Part shown: piece after piece, positions 6,109 to 14,855 of the stretch | Layout of the letters: the number at the start of each line of letters is the position of its first letter | Position numbering within the stretch: the first letter of the stretch is position 1 | Virus record (IMG/VR): IMGVR_UViG_3300047157_000012 | Coordinates: 1-45,615 of that record | Source: a virus | Reading direction: 5' to 3' (one strand) | DNA length: 45,615 nucleotides | Notes under the pieces: generated by a model | What the model was told of the DNA's origin: nothing | Seen by the model: only the letters and a program-made list of their open reading frames with translations | The model's database searches: none | Position numbers and translations under genes: made by a program

Positions 6109-6614
6109 ATAGAGATGATGATGTAATGAGATATCAAGGTCAAGCCTTTAATTGGATTGGTTTTGACGAGATGACACAGTGGCCTACACCTTATCCTTGG
6201 AACTATATGCGTTCAAGGCTACGTACAACTAAACAATCGGGTCTACCTCTCCATATGAGAGCAACATCCAACCCAGGTGGCCCAGGTCATCAATGGGTAA
6301 AGAAGACTTTCATCGACCCTGAAGTACCTAATAAGGCTTTCTGGGCTACAGATCCTGAAACAGGTGATGTTATTGAGTGGCCTAAAGGTCATAGCAAAGA
6401 AGGTGAACCATTATTCAAACGTAGGTTTATACCTGCTACTTTGTTTGATAATCCTTATTTAGCTGATGATGGTATGTACGAGGCAAACCTACTGTCGTTA
6501 CCTGAGCATCAGCGTAGGCAGTTACTTGAAGGTGATTGGGATATTAATGAAGGTGCAGCCTTCCCAGAGTTCAACAGACAGATACATGTAATTGAACCAT
6601 TTGATATTCCATAA
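6066..6614 (+). CDS. terL: Terminase large subunit, Walker B / linker fragment
   Basis: The third piece of terL, coding from about 6087. It contains YLDRDDDVMRYQGQAFNWIG, the Walker B FNWIGFDEMTQW with its catalytic acid pair, the coupling motif RATSNPGGPGHQW and the linker FDNPYLADDGMYEANLLSLP. It stops right after EPFDIP at 6614. The downstream NWPKFRACDYGYG is one frame ahead; deleting the T of CCATAAC near 6612 would give DIPNWPKFRACDYGYG. The very conserved TerL sequence on both sides of each break argues that this is one gene with single-base changes and not several genes. Confidence 0.7.
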   Translation: MDCTIRWTLWMSYLDRDDDVMRYQGQAFNWIGFDEMTQWPTPYPWNYMRSRLRTTKQSGLPLHMRATSNPGGPGHQWVKKTFIDPEVPNKAFWATDPETGDVIEWPKGHSKEGEPLFKRRFIPATLFDNPYLADDGMYEANLLSLPEHQRRQLLEGDWDINEGAAFPEFNRQIHVIEPFDIP

Positions 6615-7188
6615 CTGGCCTAAGTTTAGAGCATGTGACTATGGTTATGGTTCGTATACTGGAGTTGTTTGGATAGCAGTATCACCTGATGAACAACTGA
6701 TTGTTTATCGAGAAATGTATGTATCTAAAGTTATTGCTACTGATTTAGCAGATATGATATTAGATGTTGAACAGTTTGAAAAAATACGTTATGGTGTACT
6801 TGATAGTTCTTTGTGGCATAAACGTGGTGATACTGGACCATCTCTAGCAGAACAAATGATAATGCGTGGGTGTAGGTGGAGACCAGCAGATAGATCAAAA
6901 GGATCTCGTGTAGCAGGTAAGAACGAATTACACAGAAGACTACAAGTTGATGAGTTTACAGAAGAACCTAGACTAGTATTTTTTAACACTTGTTCTAATA
7001 CTATATCTCAATTACCTTCTATACCTTTAGATAAAAAGAATCCAGAAGATGTAGATACACATGCTGAAGATCACCTGTACGATGCATTAAGATACGGAAT
7101 AATGACAAGACCTAGAAGTAGTTTATTTGATTATGATCCTACATCTAACTCAGGTTTTCAAGCCAGCGACCCAACTTTCGGTTATTAA
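6592..7188 (+). CDS. terL: Terminase large subunit, nuclease domain fragment
   Basis: C-terminal piece of terL, coding from about 6610. It carries the RNase H-like nuclease domain: FRACDYGYGSYTGVVW with the first catalytic Asp, IRYGVLDSSLWHKRGDTG with the second acidic site, and DVDTHAEDHLYDALRYG with the C-terminal acids. The nuclease cuts concatemeric DNA during packaging. An in-frame TTG at 6592 could start it only without a visible ribosome binding site. Together the four pieces span 5352-7188, about 612 residues, a normal length for a TerL with the N-terminal extension. Confidence 0.72.
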   Translation: MNHLIFHNWPKFRACDYGYGSYTGVVWIAVSPDEQLIVYREMYVSKVIATDLADMILDVEQFEKIRYGVLDSSLWHKRGDTGPSLAEQMIMRGCRWRPADRSKGSRVAGKNELHRRLQVDEFTEEPRLVFFNTCSNTISQLPSIPLDKKNPEDVDTHAEDHLYDALRYGIMTRPRSSLFDYDPTSNSGFQASDPTFGY

Positions 7189-7197
7189 GGAAAAGCA

Positions 7198-9303
7198 ATG
7201 GAAGAAGATGAAATCTTTGAAAATGAAATGGCAATGGACTCAGTAGAGGCTAATGCTATAGAAGACATGGATGAAGATAATTATTCTGATCCACTTTCAG
7301 GAACTGTAGTTGGTTTAGTACAAGATCATTATACTAAAGCTTCCACTGCTCGTGAGAACGAAGAAAAACGTTGGGTACAAGCCTACCGTAACTATCGTGG
7401 TTTATATGGACCAGATGTCCAGTTTACTTCTACAGAAAAGTCTAGGGTGTTTGTTAAAGTTACTAAGACTAAAGTACTAGCTGCTTATGGTCAAATAGTA
7501 GATGTACTCTTTGGTAACAGTAAGTTCCCTATTACAGTTGACCCTACTACACTACCTGAAGGTGTAGCAGACTCAGTATTCTTTGAATCAAATGACGATA
7601 TGCGTAAAGCCAGAGAAGAGTTTGGCCCAGAAGAAATGCAGTTACGTCCAGGTGAAACTGTAATAGATTTGCAGGAACGTTTATCAGGTTCTAAAAGTAA
7701 GCTAGCACCTGTAATGGATCTACTTGAAGAAGGTAATGGTAGAACTGCTACTGAAATTACTATACACCCTGCTATGATCTCTGCAAAGAAAATGGAAAAG
7801 AAAATCCATGATCAATTAGAAGAGTCTAATGCAAACAAACAACTAAGAGTTGCTGCCTTTGAGTGTGCCTTATTTGGTACAGGAGTAATGAAAGGGCCCT
7901 TTGCTGTAGATAAAGAATATCCTAAATACGAAGAAGGTGAATATACACCTCTAATTAAAACAGTACCTCAAACCTCATCTGTATCTATATGGAACTTTTA
8001 TCCTGATCCAGATGCAGCTAACATGGATGAAGCAGAGTATATAATAGAACGTCATAAGATGTCACGTACTCAAATACGTGCGCTTAAACGTAGACCTTTC
8101 TTCCGTAAGAATGCTATAGATACAGCAGTAAACATGGGTGAGTCCTACACTAAAGAGTGGTGGGAACAAGCTATGGAAGATGACTCTAACGAAGCTAAAG
8201 CAGAACGTTATGAAGTTTTAGAGTTTTGGGGTAATGTAGATACAGAAGTTCTTGAAGGGCATGATGTAGATATCCCAGATGAGTTAAAAGATTTAGATCA
8301 AGTTTCAGTAAACATCTGGATTTGTAACGGTCAAGTACTACGTTTAGTAATGAATCCATTTACACCTACACTAATACCATATTATGCTGTACCTTATGAA
8401 GTAAGTCCGTATAGTTTATTTGGTATAGGTATTGCTGAAAACATGGATGATACTCAAACTCTTATGAATGGTTTTATGAGAATGGCTGTTGATAATGCGG
8501 CTTTATCTGGTAATATGATTATAGAGGTTGATGAAACTAACTTAACCCCAGGTCAAGATCTATCTGTGTATCCTGGAAAAGTCTTTAGACGACAGGGTGG
8601 AGCACCTGGACAGGCAATCTTTGGAACTAAGTTTCCAAATGTTTCTAATGAAAACATGCAGATGTTTGATAAAGCTCGTGTATTATCAGATGAATCAACA
8701 GGCTTTCCTTCTTTCGCACATGGTCAAACAGGTGTGTCAGGTGTAGGCCGTACAGCTTCTGGCATTTCAATGCTTATGTCTGCGGCTAACGGAAGTATCC
8801 GTAATGTAGTCAAGAATGTAGATGATTATTTACTTGGCCCTATGGCTAAAGCATTCTTTAACTTCAACATGCAGTTTGATTATGATGAAGAGATCAAGGG
8901 TGATCTTGATGTTAAGGCTCGTGGTACAGAAAGCTTAATGGCTAATGAAGTACGTAGCCAAAGATTAATGCAATTTTTACAGGTTGTGCAAAACCCAGTA
9001 CTAGCACCATTTGCTAAGATGGACTACATTATTCGTGAGATAGCTAAGTCTATGGAACTTGACCCTGATAAATTAGTTAATTCAATGTCAGATGCTACAA
9101 TACAAGCAGAGATGCTTAAGAAATGGCAGGAAGCTAATCCTCCTGAGCCTCAACCAGAAGCCCCAGGACAGCCTCAAGGTGGACCAGCTGGTGCACAGGC
9201 AGGAGATCCTACAGGAGCTGGTGGTGGTACTATAGGGACAGGCTCAGTGCCTACTCCAGGAGAACCTGGCTTCTCAGCTAATACTGGACAAGGTGCTGCA
9301 TGA
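7198..9303 (+). CDS. Portal protein
   Basis: 701 residues, in the range of podovirus portals. The N-terminus is acidic (1-35), followed by HYTKASTARENEEKRWVQAY and the TKTKVLAAYGQIVDVLFG helix. The middle has YPDPDAANMDEAEYIIERHK and PYEVSPYSLFGIGIAENMDD with TQTLMNGFMRMAVDNAA, typical of portals that form the dodecameric DNA entry ring. The last 60 residues are Pro/Gly/Gln-rich and disordered. AAGGA precedes the ATG by 8 bases. Placement directly after terL and before the scaffold and capsid genes fits. The stop overlaps the next start (ATGA). Confidence 0.85.
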   Translation: MEEDEIFENEMAMDSVEANAIEDMDEDNYSDPLSGTVVGLVQDHYTKASTARENEEKRWVQAYRNYRGLYGPDVQFTSTEKSRVFVKVTKTKVLAAYGQIVDVLFGNSKFPITVDPTTLPEGVADSVFFESNDDMRKAREEFGPEEMQLRPGETVIDLQERLSGSKSKLAPVMDLLEEGNGRTATEITIHPAMISAKKMEKKIHDQLEESNANKQLRVAAFECALFGTGVMKGPFAVDKEYPKYEEGEYTPLIKTVPQTSSVSIWNFYPDPDAANMDEAEYIIERHKMSRTQIRALKRRPFFRKNAIDTAVNMGESYTKEWWEQAMEDDSNEAKAERYEVLEFWGNVDTEVLEGHDVDIPDELKDLDQVSVNIWICNGQVLRLVMNPFTPTLIPYYAVPYEVSPYSLFGIGIAENMDDTQTLMNGFMRMAVDNAALSGNMIIEVDETNLTPGQDLSVYPGKVFRRQGGAPGQAIFGTKFPNVSNENMQMFDKARVLSDESTGFPSFAHGQTGVSGVGRTASGISMLMSAANGSIRNVVKNVDDYLLGPMAKAFFNFNMQFDYDEEIKGDLDVKARGTESLMANEVRSQRLMQFLQVVQNPVLAPFAKMDYIIREIAKSMELDPDKLVNSMSDATIQAEMLKKWQEANPPEPQPEAPGQPQGGPAGAQAGDPTGAGGGTIGTGSVPTPGEPGFSANTGQGAA

Positions 9304-9494
9304 ATAATTTAAAACCTTTTGTAAATGATAAGGTTCTATGGGATTCTTTTCTAGAAGAAATAGACAGAAGAATCTCAGAGGTTCATAGAGTAATGGAACA
9401 GTCTAGTAGAGCAGAAGAACTATTTAGATTACAAGGACAAGCATTTGCTTTACGTAAGATAAAACAACTAAGAGATCAGGTCAATGGGGGATAA
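9300..9494 (+). CDS. Small helical protein next to the portal
   Basis: 64 residues, fully helical and charged (FLEEIDRRISEVHRVMEQSS, then QGQAFALRKIKQLRDQ). It overlaps the portal stop by 4 bases and the next gene start by 11 bases. Small proteins of this pattern follow the portal gene in other marine phages. It may be a head-assembly or portal-bound factor. No domain recognised. Confidence 0.75.
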   Translation: MNNLKPFVNDKVLWDSFLEEIDRRISEVHRVMEQSSRAEELFRLQGQAFALRKIKQLRDQVNGG

Positions 9495-11727
9495 AGCATA
9501 TGGTTATTTCAAAGGTGGGGCAGCTAGTCTCAAAGATCAAACAGAAAGTGCTTTCGGTCTTGACGATAATAAAACAGAAGTTCAAGAAGAACTAGTAGCT
9601 CCAGTTACAATTAGTGATCTTGATAGTAGACCACTAAGTTTATTAGATGCAAGAGATGATGATAGATACTTAGGTGAGTTTGATGGTGGGCATATGTTCA
9701 TAGACAGACTCGGTAAAACCTACACTATATCTGGAGAAGCTAAACCTGAAGATAATAGAACAGGTGCTGAACGTTGGAAAGAAAACCTTAAGCCTGTAGT
9801 TAGTGCAGCTAAATTATGGTGGGAAGAAGGTGCTGATTTACCAAGTATACAACAAATTTATGGTGTAGGTAAAGCAGTTGCTGAAGGGGTCTACGATACA
9901 GTATCTAAAATATCAGGTGCTGCAACAGGTAAAGTATCTGGAGACGATATAACTTTAGCTGATACATTTGATGCTACTGCTGGTATGGGTGTAGGTTCAT
10001 CCTTAGTTAAAGTACCTGAAGGTTCACTAAGAATTTTTGGTGGACTTAATGCAAAAAATGCACCTGATGTAGATAGGATTACAAATTCTTTTAATTCTGA
10101 GTTTGAAGTTTTTAAGCAAAAAGTTTTATCTAATGAAGTTGATTTAGACTTTGATATGTTACAAAAGATTAAAAAGTTAGACCCTGAAAGCCCAGAAATA
10201 CCTGAAGTAGCTTTAAAGAGTCCAGAGTATTATTTTTATAATGATACAGCACAAATAGCTCAATCAAACGCAATATCTTTAATGATAGAGCACCCAAAGT
10301 ATTTTAAGAAAACTTTAAAATCTTTAGATAACAGTGGTGAATATTTTAGAGGTAGAGATGGAATGTTAAGGTTTGAAATAGATGATTCAAAACTTAATAT
10401 AAAAAATAGAAATATAACTGTTGTAGGTGAAGACCCTAGTTATGACGTAGAAGATTTTGTATCAGAAAAATTAAGATACTATAACCTTTCTCCAGAAGAA
10501 AAAATTAAATTTGAAAATGCTAACCCTGGATATAAAATTGAAAAAACTTGGACTAGTTTAGATGAAGTTATAGAACACCCAGTTTTATTTGAACAGTATC
10601 CGAACTTAAAAAATGTAGCTGTTATAACAGATAGGGAGTTTTTTAAAAATCCTAAGTATGAAGAAGTATTGGGTTACTTTGAACCAAACTATGGTTATAT
10701 TGCTATGAACCCTAACCTAAGTGATGATGTTTGGAAATCAACAATACTTCATGAAATGCAACATGTAATACAAAGAGCAGAAAACTTTGATTCTGGTACT
10801 TCTGATGAAACTGATGCTGTAAGCGTACTGGTTAAAATAGCTTCTGAATCTGATAAAGGTAAACAGGTTTGGAGAGACTACAGAAAAGCTGCAAAACAAT
10901 ATAAAAAAGATTTAGATAAATATAACGACCTACCTATCTTAAAACGCCTTGTAACTAAAAAACCTACAGAGCCTATAGAACCTAAAAAATATTTTGATCC
11001 TTTAGGGTTTAAACCTTTAGAAGAAAAAGAACATATTATTTATGAACTTAACTCAGGTGAAGTAGAAGCACGTAATGTTACAGATAGAATGAACTTAAGT
11101 GCTAAACAAAGAAAAATTTTACTTCCTGAAAAAACCCAAGACTCACAGTACGGGGATCAATGGACAAACTTAGAAGCAAAAAAAGAAATGAAGGATGAGT
11201 ACAATCCTTCTTATTCTAAATCATTTAACTCACCTAAGTTAGAAGACTTTGGATTTAAAACAGATAACCCTGGTGGTGATTGGTTAAAAAGTAAATTAAG
11301 ATTTGCCGAAAAATCAAAAGCAGATGCTGAACCAGATACATACAGAGCAAACTTAGGTAACTCAGATGGTGTAACTGGATATTTTCAAAGACCTCTTAAC
11401 ATTAACCCAAAAGTATTTAAAGATGTAAAAGGTGCAATGGGTGAAGAAAATTTTAGACCTGACCCAACAAAGTTAAAAAACCTTAAAAAGAATATTGCTG
11501 AAGAAGGCTATGATAAATTTAGAGGTACAATTTTAATACATGTCCGTGAAGATGGAGAGCCGTTTATAGTCGAAGGCAACCATAGAATAATAGAAGCTAT
11601 TGAAAGTGACAGACCTACTATACCTGTTGAAATTAAATATTTAAGAGGTGCAGAAAAAGTACAAGGAGATTTTTCTCCAGAAGAAATTATAAAGTATGCA
11701 GATAAAAAGGTAAACGATAATGAATAG
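9484..11727 (+). CDS. Large polyvalent protein: HExxH metallopeptidase-like plus ParB-like domains
   Basis: 747 residues. The N-terminus (FKGGAASL at about 9-16, acidic linker) resembles the start of marine phage head proteins. Around residues 355-535 there is a region like the large polyvalent protein domain LPD23: VLFEQYPNLKNVAVIT, the zincin motif HEMQH at 423-427 and YELNSGEVEARNVTDRM at 520-536, whose Glu could be a third metal ligand. Residues about 650-735 look like a ParB/sulfiredoxin-fold domain with FIVEGNHRIIEAI (GNHR at 698-701). The position beside the portal is where MuF-type, virion-delivered effectors are often found. Activity and delivery are inferred; it could also be a prohead protease-like or structural protein. 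Confidence 0.7.
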   Translation: MGDKAYGYFKGGAASLKDQTESAFGLDDNKTEVQEELVAPVTISDLDSRPLSLLDARDDDRYLGEFDGGHMFIDRLGKTYTISGEAKPEDNRTGAERWKENLKPVVSAAKLWWEEGADLPSIQQIYGVGKAVAEGVYDTVSKISGAATGKVSGDDITLADTFDATAGMGVGSSLVKVPEGSLRIFGGLNAKNAPDVDRITNSFNSEFEVFKQKVLSNEVDLDFDMLQKIKKLDPESPEIPEVALKSPEYYFYNDTAQIAQSNAISLMIEHPKYFKKTLKSLDNSGEYFRGRDGMLRFEIDDSKLNIKNRNITVVGEDPSYDVEDFVSEKLRYYNLSPEEKIKFENANPGYKIEKTWTSLDEVIEHPVLFEQYPNLKNVAVITDREFFKNPKYEEVLGYFEPNYGYIAMNPNLSDDVWKSTILHEMQHVIQRAENFDSGTSDETDAVSVLVKIASESDKGKQVWRDYRKAAKQYKKDLDKYNDLPILKRLVTKKPTEPIEPKKYFDPLGFKPLEEKEHIIYELNSGEVEARNVTDRMNLSAKQRKILLPEKTQDSQYGDQWTNLEAKKEMKDEYNPSYSKSFNSPKLEDFGFKTDNPGGDWLKSKLRFAEKSKADAEPDTYRANLGNSDGVTGYFQRPLNINPKVFKDVKGAMGEENFRPDPTKLKNLKKNIAEEGYDKFRGTILIHVREDGEPFIVEGNHRIIEAIESDRPTIPVEIKYLRGAEKVQGDFSPEEIIKYADKKVNDNE

Positions 11728-13558
11728 ACAAATGAGTATGTTTGAAGAAGGTGGTATTGCAGATGACGGAATGGATCGTGATCCTGTATCAGGTAATGAA
11801 ATACCTTCAGGCTCTCTTGCTAGTGAAGTCCGTGACGATATACCAGCTCAGTTATCTGAAGGTGAGTATGTAGTACCTGCTGATGTCGTAAGATACTTTG
11901 GTGTCCGTGTATTTGAAGAAATGCGTAATGAAGCTAAAATGGGCTTGCGAAGTATGGAACAAGATGGTAGAATAGGTGGTGAACCTGTTGAACCTAATAA
12001 AGGTATGACTGAAAACGATCTAGCTGGTCTCGAAGAAATGATGAGAACAGGTGTAGCTAATGGCGGTCTTATGGATAAGATGGTCTATACTGCTATGAAT
12101 GATCCTGTAGTAAATCAAAAATTAAATCAAGGTGGTATAACTGTAGGTTTTGCTGCTGGCGGTATGACCCAATCTCCTTATAATGATCCTACTCGTATAG
12201 ATCAAGTTATTGGTCAGTTCATGCAGATGACTAAAAATAATCCTGGAATTATGAATGAGTTAGCTAAACGTGGTATTACTATTAATCGTACCCCAGCTAC
12301 TAATCAACCTGCACAGATGCAAGCACAGAATGCTCCTGCTCAAACAACTAATCCAGTAACTAATCAACAACCTGTTAAAGCTTCTGAAGGTACTTATATA
12401 GATCCATTATCTATGAGTGGTCTAGGAACATTAGGACAACCTAGTGGAATAGCACCTTTAAATATGTCAGCTATGTCTAATGAAGGTAAAGAAAACTATG
12501 CAACAACCCCAACTACTTTATCAAGTATGTTTGGTATTCCAGGTGCTTCTTACTTTTATCAAGGCCCTGGAGTTCCCGATAGGCCAGCAGATGAGGTATC
12601 ACCTGTATGTGCGCCTGGGACATTTTTAGATCCAGATACCAACACATGTATACCAATACCAGCAAGTACAGAACCACAGCAAACAAATGAACCTGGTGAC
12701 AATAATAATCAAGATGGTATAGGTGGTACAGCCATAAGTGGTGGATATAAACCTGATGGTTGGAGAGTTGAGAATGCAGAACTTGATTGGTCTGATCCTA
12801 AAGCTGTTAAAAAACACTTTGAAACAATAGTAGAAGACCCTTTTAAAGATGCTCCATCTTGGTCAACAAAAGGAGTTGTAGGTGTAGCAACAACACTAGC
12901 TAAAAAATATGAAACTAGTGTAACTGTAAATGAGTTAAATGCTACTAATTTTATTTCCGAAATTATGGGAGATAAAGAAAGCCTAGATATGGGCATAACT
13001 TACAAAGATAACTATATAAAAACACTAACTGAAAATCAAATTAAACACTATACTAACCCTAAAAATCAAGACTACTTAGGTGCAAGCATAGCTTTAGTAA
13101 GTCTTAAAGAACAATTTGGTAATAGTTTTTTACCCTCACTTAGTAAGTTTGGTGCGCAAGGAACTGGTCCTAATGGTGTAATTACTAAAAGCGATATAAT
13201 GAAAGCTATAGAAAATGATCCATATGCACAAGAGCTATTAGCAAATGCTAGACCAAGCAAAAGGCCTAAACCTGAAGTTAAAGATGAAGATCCACCAGTA
13301 GTTAAATTACCAACAAAACTTCCTGATACACCACCACCAAGTGTCTCTTCTGGTGGAAGTAGTGGTGGAGGAAGTAGTAGTAGTTATTCTCCACCCATAG
13401 CTAACTACGATCACACAACCTACACTACCCCAAATAAACCTAACTATGGCCCACCAGGTACTTCAGCACCATCAAGACCTACTTTTAATAATAATGTTGA
13501 GTATGATGCAAGTTACTACAAAAAAGGTGGATTAGTAAAGAAACCAAAAAAGAAATAA
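11720..13558 (+). CDS. Putative virion structural protein with SEGEYVVPADVV motif and KGG tail
   Basis: 612 residues. The N-terminal 100 residues hold MFEEGGIADDGMDRDPVSG and QLSEGEYVVPADVVRYFGV, a motif set widespread in marine phage proteins of unknown role. Residues 165-330 are Asn/Gln/Thr/Pro-rich and low-complexity, with a CAPGTFLDPDTNTCIPIP segment that could form a disulfide. A folded helical part follows (340-500), then a Ser/Gly/Pro-rich stretch. The last residues, YYKKGGLVKKPKKK, match the KGG tag of the small basic proteins at 3093-3715. It overlaps the preceding gene by 8 bases. Probably a head-associated protein. Confidence 0.65.
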   Translation: MNRQMSMFEEGGIADDGMDRDPVSGNEIPSGSLASEVRDDIPAQLSEGEYVVPADVVRYFGVRVFEEMRNEAKMGLRSMEQDGRIGGEPVEPNKGMTENDLAGLEEMMRTGVANGGLMDKMVYTAMNDPVVNQKLNQGGITVGFAAGGMTQSPYNDPTRIDQVIGQFMQMTKNNPGIMNELAKRGITINRTPATNQPAQMQAQNAPAQTTNPVTNQQPVKASEGTYIDPLSMSGLGTLGQPSGIAPLNMSAMSNEGKENYATTPTTLSSMFGIPGASYFYQGPGVPDRPADEVSPVCAPGTFLDPDTNTCIPIPASTEPQQTNEPGDNNNQDGIGGTAISGGYKPDGWRVENAELDWSDPKAVKKHFETIVEDPFKDAPSWSTKGVVGVATTLAKKYETSVTVNELNATNFISEIMGDKESLDMGITYKDNYIKTLTENQIKHYTNPKNQDYLGASIALVSLKEQFGNSFLPSLSKFGAQGTGPNGVITKSDIMKAIENDPYAQELLANARPSKRPKPEVKDEDPPVVKLPTKLPDTPPPSVSSGGSSGGGSSSSYSPPIANYDHTTYTTPNKPNYGPPGTSAPSRPTFNNNVEYDASYYKKGGLVKKPKKK

Positions 13559-13625
13559 ATACCTATAAGGTATCCAAACAACGATAAGGCTACTCAGCAA
13601 TAATGCTGACCCCAACATAAGGATA
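13559..13625 (+). other. Spacer with two small hairpins before the scaffold gene
   Basis: ATACC-TATAA-GGTAT (13559-13573) and a better TCAGCA-ATAA-TGCTGA (13594-13609) form short stem-loops. Neither is followed by a T-run, so they are not good terminators. They may be RNA processing sites or tune expression between the head protein and the scaffold. AACGATAAGG near 13580 recalls the direct repeat at 746-791. Confidence 0.4.
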
Positions 13626-14573
13626 ATGGATATGCCAGAACTAAGTACAATGGAAACCCCGAAGACTGCAGGATTTGTAGATAGGGGTTACAATAATAAT
13701 AAAAAACGTGCAGCTATGGAAGCTGAAGAAAAAGAGATAGAACGTTTAGAAGCAGAGGCTCGTGGTGAAACTATTGAAGAAGAATCCGATGGCGAAGGAT
13801 CTGAGGCAACCGAAGTATCGGATGCAAGTAGTTCCAAACAAGAAGAAGCCAAAGAGGAAGCCGAAGCATCGGAGTCTGATGAGGGGTTAAGTCGAGAAGA
13901 AAAATCCTTCAAGAAAAGGTATGGTGATCTTCGTCGTCATATGTCTGAAAAAGAAAAAGACTGGCAAGAAAAGTTTGAAGACTTAGAAGCTCGTATGAAG
14001 GGTGAAAATATTATCCCACCTAAGTCTGATGAAGATATAGACGCATGGGCATCAGAACATCCTGATATTGCTGGAATAGTAGAGACTATAGCTGCTAAGA
14101 AAGCTCAACAATTATTTAGTAAAGCTGAAGCAAGACTACAACAGCTAGATCAAATGAATGATGAGACTATGCGTAAGTCAGCAGAGGCTACTATCTTAGA
14201 GTCTCATTCAGATTTTATTACAATACGTGAGTCAGATAGTTTTCATGACTGGGCAGAAGAACAACCTAAGTGGGTACAAGATGCTGTCTATGAGAATGCA
14301 GATGATCCACGTTCTGTAATTAGAGTTATCGACTTGTATAAGGTTGACAAAGGATTAACTAAAGAAGCTAAGAAAGCTGGTAAAAAAGCAGCAGCTTCTA
14401 TGGTTAGTAGAACTTCAAAGACTAAAGTAGACGCTGATGAGGCTGGTGGACAAATCCGTGAGTCTGATGTAGCAAGAATGTCTAGTAAAGAATTTGAAGA
14501 AAACCAAGACAATATTAACAAAGCAATGCGCAATGGTAAATTTGTCTACGATATTTCAGGAAATGCACGTTAA
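13626..14573 (+). CDS. Capsid scaffolding protein
   Basis: 315 residues, highly acidic and helical. The first 100 residues are dominated by Glu/Ser/Asp (AAMEAEEKEIERLEAEARGE). A coiled-coil middle (KEKDWQEKFEDLEARMKGE) and a basic Lys/Ala segment near 245-260 follow. This composition, together with the place directly before the major capsid gene, is typical of phage scaffolds that guide procapsid assembly and are then lost. Two starts are possible: ATG 13626, and ATG 13632 with better spacing to the AAGGA site. Sequence similarity is weak in this class, so the call rests on composition and order. Confidence 0.75.
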   Translation: MDMPELSTMETPKTAGFVDRGYNNNKKRAAMEAEEKEIERLEAEARGETIEEESDGEGSEATEVSDASSSKQEEAKEEAEASESDEGLSREEKSFKKRYGDLRRHMSEKEKDWQEKFEDLEARMKGENIIPPKSDEDIDAWASEHPDIAGIVETIAAKKAQQLFSKAEARLQQLDQMNDETMRKSAEATILESHSDFITIRESDSFHDWAEEQPKWVQDAVYENADDPRSVIRVIDLYKVDKGLTKEAKKAGKKAAASMVSRTSKTKVDADEAGGQIRESDVARMSSKEFEENQDNINKAMRNGKFVYDISGNAR

Positions 14574-14576
14574 GTG

Positions 14577-14604
14577 TTGACATTATGTTTATCTGAAGTA
14601 TAAC
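14577..14604 (+). promoter_or_regulatory. Promoter of the major capsid gene
   Basis: TTGACA at 14577-14582 and TATAAC at 14599-14604 with a 16-bp spacer. It starts 4 bases after the scaffold stop. The layout is identical to the promoter at 837-864, including TG before the -35 box and TA after the -10 box. It would give the capsid gene extra, separate transcription, as expected for the most abundant virion protein. Confidence 0.6.
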
Positions 14605-14855
14605 TATCGGCAGGAACAAGAGCCTCCCTTGTGGACTACCTCTCTTGCCTACAACCAATAAAACTTAAACTACAAATAAGAACTACCTGATTAAGTACAG
14701 GCCCGTTTAGATAATGGTTGGCCGACTGTTATTATAATGCACCCTAGAAAATCATCAGCCTCTTTGCTTTACGTTTAGTTTCTCTGAGTTGAGGTATGTA
14801 CCTTTAACTCGTACTTACCTCTTTATCATAAGCCAAACATTCAAGGAGAATTATA
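14605..14855 (+). other. Long untranslated leader of the major capsid gene
   Basis: About 250 bases without a supported reading frame between the promoter at 14577-14604 and the capsid ATG. It holds small inverted repeats near 14609-14649 (GGC with GCC and AAGAG with CTCTT) and ends in a strong CAAGGAGAA ribosome binding site 6 bases before the ATG. A TATAAT at 14733-14738 has no good -35 partner. Such a leader may stabilise the abundant capsid message. Confidence 0.5.

Noticed and set aside
6066-6614. Intron or intein splitting terL
   Set aside because: The conserved TerL sequence continues directly across each frame change with no inserted DNA, so there is nothing to splice out.
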